From the NCBI GenBank assembly GCA_045106735.1, contig JBGCEZ010000069.1, forward strand, positions 1-64,000: 64,000 nucleotides of DNA, in the 5' to 3' direction. This document shows positions 28,201-34,073 of the stretch, one piece after another (within the stretch, counting starts at the first letter, position 1; every line of letters begins with the position of its first letter). The position numbers were made by a program, and so were the translations under genes. The notes below the pieces were generated by a model. The model was not told the DNA's origin, searched no databases, and saw only the letters and a program-made list of their open reading frames with translations. Source of the DNA: JBGCEZ01 sp045106735. GTDB lineage: Bacteria > Planctomycetota > Phycisphaerae > Phycisphaerales > SM1A02.

Positions 28201-29030
28201 TCGCGCTGGTTGCGCAGGTCAATGTCTTCGAACGTCATCGAGTATTCGGTGCCGGCCATGCGGATGCCGACGTCGAAGCCATCGACCGTGACCCGACGAA
28301 TCATGCCCGGGCCTTTGTCGCTGCCGGTCATGTCAAGTCCGGTGAACCCGTCGCTATTGGCCGCGCGAATGATGACATCGCGCATGGAACCTTGGTTGTT
28401 GCAATGAAACTTGACGCCGATCGCGCCAGGGTTGAATTCGCCGGCGCTGATGGTGAGGTTGTACAAACCGGTGCGAAACTGATTCGCGCTGAATCCGTCC
28501 GCGAGACGGGTCGACAGGACGACGCGCGGATTCTTCGGATCACCGAATCCGGGACTGGCGTCGGACAGGCGGATGATCGTGCCGTCGCGCGATTGTCCTT
28601 GCAGAACGACGCGTGACTCGGTGAACGCGATCGTGTCGGAGATGACGTAGATGCCATCGGGCAGGTACAGCGGCTTGGCGCTGGAGCCGGCGGGCCGCGG
28701 GGCGCCGAAGAAGGCATTGAACGCCGCGGTGTTGTCCGTGACCCCGTCGCCCACGATCCCGAAGTCCGCGGCGTGGACGTACCGCGCATCGTCCGGAAAC
28801 ACGACGGGGGGCGAGGTGGGGCCGGCGGTGGACGAGGCCATCGACGAGGCGATGGACGCGGTTGCCGCGACCGTCGATGCCGCGGCGCTTGATGCCGCGG
28901 CGGCCAGGGTCGACGAGCCCACGGCGGCGGCTGGGCCCGGCATCATCGCCACCGCAGACCCCGCGGCGAGGGCGATGGAGGTGAACCGGGGCGCGAATCG
29001 GATGGCGAATGACTGGCTGGCGCTGGGCAT
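25257..29030 (-). CDS. Giant secreted beta-helix / LamG / dockerin-like protein
   Basis: 1257 residues. GGAGG lies 8 nt before ATG 29030, which opens a signal peptide (SIALAAGSAVAMMPGPAAAV). Two right-handed beta-helix regions of the pectate-lyase-3 type begin at ~85 (FGIVGDGVTDNTAAFNAFF) and ~405 (DFGADGTDAFGDGDDAPGIQ). A LamG/concanavalin-like domain follows at ~690-870 (GGAVQFDGADDHVELPTGF), then a PKD-like domain (~905-1000), a DUF1349-like beta-sandwich (~1003-1195) and two dockerin-like repeats at ~1198-1257 (GDIDRSGSVDFADLLVALAA). Probably a polysaccharide-binding or -cleaving exoprotein; catalytic residues cannot be assigned from sequence alone. Confidence 0.85.
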   Translation of the reverse strand: MPSASQSFAIRFAPRFTSIALAAGSAVAMMPGPAAAVGSSTLAAAASSAAASTVAATASIASSMASSTAGPTSPPVVFPDDARYVHAADFGIVGDGVTDNTAAFNAFFGAPRPAGSSAKPLYLPDGIYVISDTIAFTESRVVLQGQSRDGTIIRLSDASPGFGDPKNPRVVLSTRLADGFSANQFRTGLYNLTISAGEFNPGAIGVKFHCNNQGSMRDVIIRAANSDGFTGLDMTGSDKGPGMIRRVTVDGFDVGIRMAGTEYSMTFEDIDLRNQREAGILNVWNILTIRRLTSDNLVPAIVHRKATPNNFRWGMVTLIDSQLGGGDPSRAAIENEGALFVRNLITDGYAAAVAEDGVFATGPQVPGEYTSDRGHALFGSPGGTLDLPIEDFPELDYEAPTAWASAEDFGADGTDAFGDGDDAPGIQAAIDSGARTVYLPSGRYAFGSPVILRGNVERVVLGESNLEPVAPFDGGGGAMFTLGAGRADTVIVERGTVRSPATGWSFVHPGDAGAAGRTLALRNLTLGRALSAGPGATVHVEDAVGVPWHFASGARAWLRQLNPEGQVTKVINDGADVWILGFKTEGPTRTIVTRGGGRTELLGGLVYPVGTLPLETPMFAVEDAEFSAIIGESSYSGSSNHGIVVQESRGGEVRRLFDDELPTRVGFGRGVQLAYFTTRAADGPQPTGPVARYPLDESAGTTAGDTSGFGRDGSLVGEMQWTTDGRIGGAVQFDGADDHVELPTGFLGSAAGGISLWFRSDQRFTPIGHLVYGTASNDPNANGGGGQLEAHLSLSGAGTPSFFAEAGAGETDLVLDDGNPLADGGWHHLAASWDAGGWSDLYVDGRRVDRARDLPATAFDFTAGLRLGRPNADARRFAGDLDDVVLYDRPLTQAEVIAAWFAGLGAANYPPAVSAGIDQRVQNDAYAAALTGQATDDGQPFGAPSIAWSVVSGPAAVTFADAANPATVATYGAAGTYVLELSIDDGTEARSDRVQIDVYDPLPDPWSNDDEGVVAETGWALIDVDPVNGPGFEVTGSGLRIGGNPQAGGDGFHFVHRELTLSTGVEMIARIDAVDDTGSAARAGLMFRRDLGGSTVSNAFVGLSPTDGVVFTNRAGSGGGTATVATVPDVTAPVWVRLRRESTNIMRAAWSVDGLDWSDLGPATVNVGGGTRIWGPVVTAGSPTELCTATFTGVRVLPPACPGDIDRSGSVDFADLLVALAAWGACPAPCGPDLDASGAVDFGDLLAILSAFGDCSK

Positions 29031-29189
29031 GACGAATCCTCCACGGTCCCCGGCGGAGTGTGATTCGTTCAGTCATGGCCCATGGACGCAGCGACGCAAG
29101 CGGAAGCTTCGAGTTCGGGGCGTCGCGTGGTCCGCGACGCAGGTTTGGGCTCGGGCGTCAGCGTGCCGAACGCGAGCATCGGATCACCC

Positions 29190-29516
29190 TCAGGCCGGCT
29201 TGAGGTCGTCGCGCTTCGGCCGAAACACGTCCAGCATTCGCGTGGCCGTGATCGCCTTGCCGCCGTGCGGCACGCCGCCGGGGATCGGGACGATGTCGTT
29301 CACGCCGAGGGTGCGGGTTTCGCCGTCCACCGTCAGCTCGAACTCGCCCTCCAGAATCGTGGCCACCTGCTCGTGCGGGTGATCGTGGGTCGGCAATTCC
29401 GCCCCGGCATCGATCGTCCAGAACACAAGGGTGCAATCTTCCCCGTGGACCACGCGGCCGTGGAATCCGGCGACGGGATTGATGGAACCGAGGGAGTCGA
29501 TGGGATGGACGTGCAT
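29190..29516 (-). CDS. Cupin-domain protein
   Basis: 108 residues, a single small beta-barrel. The first cupin motif is PTHDHPHEQVATILEGEFEL, with two His and the Glu that bind a metal; the second is PIPGGVPHGGKAI with a third His. Such stand-alone cupins are sugar or small-molecule binding or modifying proteins; the substrate is not predictable. ATG 29516 starts MHVHPID. A polypurine decamer array starts ~45 bp upstream. Confidence 0.85.
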   Translation of the reverse strand: MHVHPIDSLGSINPVAGFHGRVVHGEDCTLVFWTIDAGAELPTHDHPHEQVATILEGEFELTVDGETRTLGVNDIVPIPGGVPHGGKAITATRMLDVFRPKRDDLKPA

Positions 29517-29560
29517 GGCGGGCTCGATATCGGGGGAGGAAAATGCAGGCGACGTGGGAG

Positions 29561-29650
29561 GGCGCAGGGAAGTGCAGGGAAGTGCAGAGAAGTAGAGGGA
29601 AGTAGAGGGAAGTAGGAGGAAGCAACGGGAAGCAGAGGCAAGTGTGGAGG
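29561..29650. repeat. 10-bp polypurine tandem repeat, 9 copies
   Basis: Nine successive decamers keep exact period 10; typical units are AGTGCAGGGA and AGTAGAGGGA, with one or two changes in the outer copies. The plus strand is purine-rich throughout. It lies 45-134 bp upstream of the cupin start, in what should be that gene's promoter or leader. Confidence 0.8.
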
Positions 29651-29759
29651 GCAGCGGGCGGCACGGAGAGGGCAGCGAGCGAGCGCGTTGTGACGGCGGT
29701 GCAGGGAGAGGCGGTGCATCGCGGGAATCCGCGAACGACGAGCGCGCGGATGCGTCACA

Positions 29760-31151
29760 TCAACTCGGAGCGGGAACGTAACGATCCTGCCGAGTCGCGG
29801 TGGGGACGCCAGCCTCGTCGTCGGCGGCGATGATCGCTTCGGCGCAGCGTCGGCCGGCAACCATCGCTCCATTGATGGAAGCATTCTCCATCCAGTCGCC
29901 GCAGCGCCAAACGCCGGGCTCCACCGCGTAGCGCGAGGCATCGTCGGCGGGGTTTGGATCGCGAATGACCGGCAATGCATGTTCGATGCGGTCGGTGCGC
30001 AGATGGCGCCAACCGCGAACATCGTCCCCGAACCAATTGGTCATCTGGGCCCGGACCGCCGACTCGAGTTCGTCGTGCGGAACGGCGGGCCATCCGACAA
30101 TGGTGCAGCACACCAGGGCGGCGCCGGCTGGCGCGTACGACGGTGCAACGTTCGAGTGCACGGTGATGTGGTGGACGGGGCCGTCGCCGGGTGTGGCGCC
30201 GAGTTGCAAGATCGGATCGTCGAAAGGGGCGGTGTCGGCGGCGAACCACACGGCGACGGTGCTGCGCCAGTCGGTCGGGCGGAGCCGGGCGTGCACGCGC
30301 GCCGCGCGTGAAGGATCCGTTGCAATGACGGTATGGCGCGGACGCAAGCGAACGTTTCCGGCGAGCTGCACGCCTGTTTCGTCGGCCGTTTCCACGGGGC
30401 AGTGCAGATGCAAGACATCATCCGGCAGGCCGCGGGCGATCTGCTCGGGAATCGCTTGCATGCCGCCGGCCGGCAGCGCAGCGCGGCCCTGGGCGAACAT
30501 CGAAAAGACGAAGGCGAACATCGTCGCCGGCGTCTGAAGTTCGCGTTCCAAGAAGATGCCGCCAAAGAACGGGACAAAGAAACGTTCGATGGATCGAGCG
30601 CTGAAGCCGGCGGAGTCCAAGAATTCGCGGGTGCTGCGAATCTCGGTGCCGGCTGACGGATTGCTCATGCCCTGCAGTTGGCGGCGCAGGGTGGCGACGC
30701 GCAGCATGTCGCCAAAGCCGAGTAGCGGGGTCGCGAGCGACTTGATCCCGTCGATGGGATGCCGCCACGGATCGGCCAGGCGGTGCAGCCGATCGTCGAG
30801 ACGCACGTCGGCGCCCGAGAAAAATGGCTGCAGTTCGAGGTCGCCGTAGTCGAGGACCGAGCGGGCCTCGGGGTACGCGGTCAGAAAGACCTGGAAGCCG
30901 CGGTCGAGCTGGAAGCCGTCGACGAGATCGGTGGCCACGCGGCCGCCCACGCGGTCGGATGCTTCGAGCAATCGGACGCGCCGACCCGCGGCCGCGAGCC
31001 ATCGGGCGCAGCACAGTCCGGCGAGTCCTGCGCCGACGATGACCACGTCAAGGTCGTCGGCGTGCGGATCGGCGACCAGCGCGGCGGTCGGGTCCGCGGG
31101 GGTCGAGGTCGGTGCGGGTTTCGGTGCAGGGGTTGGGGCGGGGGCAGACAT
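29760..31151 (-). CDS. FAD-dependent amine oxidase / phytoene desaturase-like oxidoreductase
   Basis: 463 residues. VVIVGAGLAGLCCARWLAAA (~35-54) is the dinucleotide-binding GxGxxG motif, and LLEASDRVGGRVATD (~60-74) the family continuation (E and the RVGGR turn). FQLDRGFQVFLTAYPE follows as in desaturase relatives. The C-terminal VWRCGDWMENASINGAMVAG is the second FAD-binding block (cgD....sIngA..SG). The substrate could be an amine, a carotenoid-like lipid or a quinone. It closes a minus-strand cluster with the SDR and membrane protein upstream. A Pro/Ala/Thr-rich 20-residue start precedes the motif, so a later start is possible. Confidence 0.85.
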   Translation of the reverse strand: MSAPAPTPAPKPAPTSTPADPTAALVADPHADDLDVVIVGAGLAGLCCARWLAAAGRRVRLLEASDRVGGRVATDLVDGFQLDRGFQVFLTAYPEARSVLDYGDLELQPFFSGADVRLDDRLHRLADPWRHPIDGIKSLATPLLGFGDMLRVATLRRQLQGMSNPSAGTEIRSTREFLDSAGFSARSIERFFVPFFGGIFLERELQTPATMFAFVFSMFAQGRAALPAGGMQAIPEQIARGLPDDVLHLHCPVETADETGVQLAGNVRLRPRHTVIATDPSRAARVHARLRPTDWRSTVAVWFAADTAPFDDPILQLGATPGDGPVHHITVHSNVAPSYAPAGAALVCCTIVGWPAVPHDELESAVRAQMTNWFGDDVRGWRHLRTDRIEHALPVIRDPNPADDASRYAVEPGVWRCGDWMENASINGAMVAGRRCAEAIIAADDEAGVPTATRQDRYVPAPS

Positions 31152-31209
31152 GCGGGCATGGTAGAGCCCGCCCGTGTGGCTGTGCTGGGGACGCGCGGCC
31201 CCGCGAGGT

Positions 31210-31332
31210 TCACCCCCAGCCGGGCGGCTGCCAGGTCGTGTGCGGCCGGCCGGCTTGGCAGTGCAGGCTGCGGGAGATGAGGTTGAGGGTCATTGCGCCC
31301 ATGGCAAACAGCATGCGTGGCATGAGGGACAT
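31210..31332 (-). CDS. 40-residue ORF overlapping the upstream membrane gene
   Basis: Reads MSLMPRMLFAMGAMTLNLIS followed by 20 more residues ending in QPPGWG. Its ATG at 31332-31330 overlaps the stop codon of the upstream gene (TGATG), suggesting translational coupling, and it ends 59 bp before the FAD oxidoreductase start. It contains a short hydrophobic stretch, one Cys-His pair and Trp residues near the end. No family recognised. It could be a chance ORF, but the stop-start overlap in a tightly packed cluster argues for testing it. Confidence 0.4.
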   Translation of the reverse strand: MSLMPRMLFAMGAMTLNLISRSLHCQAGRPHTTWQPPGWG

Positions 31333-32855
31333 CAGGCATCGTCTCCGGCGGAAGGAGCGGGGTTGGTGGCGGTGGGGGTCGTGGCTGCAGCGGTGGGGAT
31401 CGCGCGGGGCCGGGCAGGCGGCGCGGCCGCGTCACCGGCGGCCCGGCGAAGGGCGCGGCGTCGATCGTCCATCGGCGGGATCGGATGGAAGACGGCGGCG
31501 ACGAGCGGCGGGAGCGAATCGTCCGGGCGATTGCGTTCGGCGATCGCTTCCAGGGCGGTGGCGGCGGCGGCCGCGGCCAGCACGGAATCGGGGCCGACGA
31601 GCATCGCGCGGTCCGCGGCGAGGATCTGCCGGCGTCCGAGGGCCGGCCAGACGAACAGTCCGAGCCAGCTCCACGTGCTCATGATGGCGGCGGTGATGAC
31701 GACGATGGACGCCGGGCCCACGCCGCGTTCGCCAAGCAGGGCCGCGGCGGCCAGGTCGGCAAGCACCAGGCCCGCCCCAATCCAGACGAGGCTGGCCAGC
31801 AGGCCCAGGAATCGGTCGCCGCGATCGCGGTGGGCAAGCTCGCGGACGACGAGGCGGGCGGCGGTGGCGGCGGGCAGCCCGGCGAGGCTGGTGGCCAGCC
31901 AAAGGCGAGCGTTGCCGCCGAGCCCTTGCCAGCCTCCGGCGAGGGCCTGTTCACCGTGGTCAAACCAACGCAGGGCGGGGGGGGCATGGCCGAGGGCGCG
32001 GAGTTCGGCGGCCAGTTCAGCGTGCCACGATTCGTCGGCCACGTCGGCGGGATCGATGGCCCGGCCTGGGGCGGGGCCGATCAGTGTGGCCACGACGGCC
32101 ACGGCGGCGAATGCGAGCAGCGACCATGCAAGCCGGCTGTCCGGTGCGGTGCTCTCGAGCGTGCCGAGCAGCAGCCCGGCGAACGTGACGGCGAGGATCC
32201 AGCGGCTGGCGACCGGGAGGGTTTCCCTGGCGACAGCGCCGATCGCGGTGCGTTCGTGGGACGCTGCTGGGGCGGGAATCGCGTCGATGCCGGCGTCCGC
32301 GTCGGCGTCCGTGACGGTCCCGGCGACGGTGACGGTGTCGGTGTCGGTGCGGGTTTCGGCGAGGGCCTCGGCCTCAATGGCGACATCGACTTCACCATCG
32401 GTCTCGGTCTCGGTCTCGGTTTCGGTCTCGGTTTCGGTTTCGGTTTCGGTTCGGCCGTGCGCGGCTGCATCCGCAGCATGTGAGTCCGCCCGCTCGCTCG
32501 CCTGTGCGCCCGTCCGTTCGCCGGTGGGCACGCCCCCCGGCCGCAACACACCGGCCGCGGCATCCACGCGTCGAGCGATCAGGTCGACGGGGAACTGCAG
32601 TCCGGTGACGGCAAGGGCCAAGAGCAGGGCCGCGAAACCGCCGGCCCAGCCGCCCCAGTGGCCGATCGACTGGTCCAACCACGCGGGGAAGCAGCCGATC
32701 AGCAGTCCCCAGTGCAGGACGAGCACCAGGCCGATGCCGGTGATGCCGAGCCACAATCGCCGGCGTTGGTACGCCCGCGTCCCGAGGAGTTGGGTTGAGC
32801 CGGCGTCGGGTGGCGTGCGGTCGTCGGCGTCGGGTACATCGGCGGAGTGCGACAT
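31332..32855 (-). CDS. Membrane protein with degenerate M48-like peptidase region
   Basis: 507 residues. Two hydrophobic segments lie near 35-90 and two more near 215-258. A polar stretch between them (~100-200) includes a Thr-Glu repeat (TETETETETE). From ~305 the sequence resembles an M48/M56 metallopeptidase: GGNARLWLATSLAGLPAATA, then VVRELAHRDRGD at ~334-345, where HExxH would be expected but the first His is Arg336. A later RQILAADRAM resembles the ExxAD third-ligand block without its Glu. The protein would therefore not bind the catalytic zinc. Similarity to M48 is a by-eye inference. Its stop overlaps the 40-residue ORF; its start is 7 bp after the SDR stop. Confidence 0.72.
   Translation of the reverse strand: MSHSADVPDADDRTPPDAGSTQLLGTRAYQRRRLWLGITGIGLVLVLHWGLLIGCFPAWLDQSIGHWGGWAGGFAALLLALAVTGLQFPVDLIARRVDAAAGVLRPGGVPTGERTGAQASERADSHAADAAAHGRTETETETETETETETETDGEVDVAIEAEALAETRTDTDTVTVAGTVTDADADAGIDAIPAPAASHERTAIGAVARETLPVASRWILAVTFAGLLLGTLESTAPDSRLAWSLLAFAAVAVVATLIGPAPGRAIDPADVADESWHAELAAELRALGHAPPALRWFDHGEQALAGGWQGLGGNARLWLATSLAGLPAATAARLVVRELAHRDRGDRFLGLLASLVWIGAGLVLADLAAAALLGERGVGPASIVVITAAIMSTWSWLGLFVWPALGRRQILAADRAMLVGPDSVLAAAAAATALEAIAERNRPDDSLPPLVAAVFHPIPPMDDRRRALRRAAGDAAAPPARPRAIPTAAATTPTATNPAPSAGDDA
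32400..32453. repeat. Hexamer microsatellite inside coding sequence
   Basis: About nine copies of GGTYTC with period 6, on the minus strand coding the Thr-Glu run of the membrane protein. In-frame unit, so length changes would not shift the frame. Confidence 0.8.
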
Positions 32856-32862
32856 GGTGGAC

Positions 32863-33642
32863 TCAGCCCGCCCGGCCGCGCAGGCGGCCCAGGCCGCCGT
32901 CGACGCAAATGACTTCGCCGCTCATCCAGGCGTTCGCCGGGTCCAGGAGGGTCAGGGCCATGGGGGCGAGGTCGGCCGGTTCGCCGACGCGCTGCAGCGG
33001 GTGCATGCTGCGGCTGGCCTCGAGGGCTCGCTCGTTGGAGTGGATCTTCTCGGTGAGGCCGGTCTTCACCAGGCCGGGGGCGATCGCGTTGAATCGCAGC
33101 CCGCGAGCGGCATACGTCGCGGCGGCCGAACGGGTCAAGGCAGCCACGCCGCCCTTGGCCGCCGCAATCGCCTCATGGTTCGGAATCCCCGCCTCGGCCG
33201 CCGCCGTGGAGAACAGCAGCACACTGCCGCCGTCCTTCATATGCCGCCCCGCGGCCGCCACAACGCTGAAGGCGGTCACCAGGTTGGTGGTGAGTGTGGC
33301 CTGGAGTTCCTCGGCTGTGGTCAGGTGGGCGGGCTTCAGCAGAACCGAGCCGGCCCCGTTCACGACGCCGGCCAGCCGGTGGCCCTCCTCGATCAGCCGC
33401 TTCATCAGTTCGCTGACCGCGGCAAAGTCGCTGGCGTCCAGGGCCGCGTGGTCGTCCGCTCCCAGTTCGCTGGCCGCGGCCGCGGCCCGGTCAGCGTCCC
33501 GGCTGGTGACGACCAGCGAGCCGCCGCGGGCGACGATGCCGGTGGCGATGGCCCGGCTGATGCCGGCGGCCCCGCCGATGACGAGAAACGTGCCGTCCGA
33601 GAATGTGAGGCTCGACGGACCGGAGGAAGTGGGTTCAGTCAT
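32863..33642 (-). CDS. Short-chain dehydrogenase/reductase (SDR)
   Basis: 259 residues. DGTFLVIGGAAGISRAIATG (~16-35) is the Rossmann glycine motif, NGAGS the NAG-like strand 4, and the C-terminal AWMSGEVICVDGGLGRL is typical SDR. The active-site region reads LLFSTAAAEAGIPNHEAIAA then AKGGV: Ser is present and Lys is present, but the Tyr of YxxxK is replaced by Ile. I recall an SDR subgroup with the HEAIAAAK wording, so this may be a family trait rather than damage. First gene of the minus-strand cluster leading to the FAD oxidoreductase. Confidence 0.85.
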   Translation of the reverse strand: MTEPTSSGPSSLTFSDGTFLVIGGAAGISRAIATGIVARGGSLVVTSRDADRAAAAASELGADDHAALDASDFAAVSELMKRLIEEGHRLAGVVNGAGSVLLKPAHLTTAEELQATLTTNLVTAFSVVAAAGRHMKDGGSVLLFSTAAAEAGIPNHEAIAAAKGGVAALTRSAAATYAARGLRFNAIAPGLVKTGLTEKIHSNERALEASRSMHPLQRVGEPADLAPMALTLLDPANAWMSGEVICVDGGLGRLRGRAG

Positions 33643-33840
33643 GGGCGATGGTAGGAGCGTGCGAGGCCTGGAGATTGCCTGGCCCGCCGCCGTTCGCCGC
33701 GCATGATCGTGACGGTCGCATATCCCGGTTTGCGGCTTGGAAACGGTCCTCGCGTCCGCAATCGCGCCCGAACCAGTGGCGGCGTATCCCGCCGAGAGGC
33801 GTCATTCGCCACGCCCGAGGATCGTCCGTGGGTTGGTCCT

Positions 33841-33860
33841 GGGAAACGCGTTTCCCTTTT
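33841..33860. promoter_or_regulatory. 16-bp perfect palindrome GGGAAACGCGTTTCCC plus TTTT
   Basis: A spacer-free palindrome, 198 bp upstream of the SDR start and 217 bp before the exoprotein start, in a divergent promoter region. Its symmetry and place suit an operator for a dimeric regulator. The following TTTT would also allow a short plus-strand terminator, but no plus-strand gene ends here. Confidence 0.4.
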
Positions 33861-33898
33861 CGCACACCTGGGTGACGGGTCGTTCCCGTGCGGTCCGC

Positions 33899-33940
33899 GT
33901 CCCGCGTCCCGTCCCGTCCCGTCCCGCCGCGTCCCGCCCC
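33899..33940. repeat. CCGTC-type pentamer tract
   Basis: GTCCC units repeat with period 5 (with two GCGTCCC interruptions) in the leader region of the exoprotein. Confidence 0.6.
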
Positions 33941-34073
33941 ATTCCGCCCCGCCCGGCCCCGTCCTGCCGCAGCCTCTGTGTTCGCCGGGGGCGTCCCAAC
34001 CGCCTCGCCCGTCTCCCGCCTCCGTCCTCCGCCTTTCGGCGGGCCATTCGCCCTCTCTTCTCCGAGTCCATCC

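Larger units (their letters stand above)
33643..34073. other. Divergent intergenic region, 431 bp
   Basis: Holds the promoters of the SDR cluster (minus) and the repeat-domain exoprotein (plus). It contains the 16-bp palindrome at 33841 and a C-rich tandem tract at 33899-33940; the rest is pyrimidine-rich on the plus strand. No gene is supported. Confidence 0.4.

Noticed and set aside
25863..28616. 917-codon plus-strand frame opposite the beta-helix exoprotein
   Set aside because: No domain, Val/Gly/Arg/Asp-biased text, and fully covered by a strand with signal peptide, domains and ribosome binding site.
33841..33860. Intrinsic terminator for a plus-strand gene
   Set aside because: The palindrome is followed by TTTT, but no plus-strand gene ends upstream of it; an operator is more consistent with the position.
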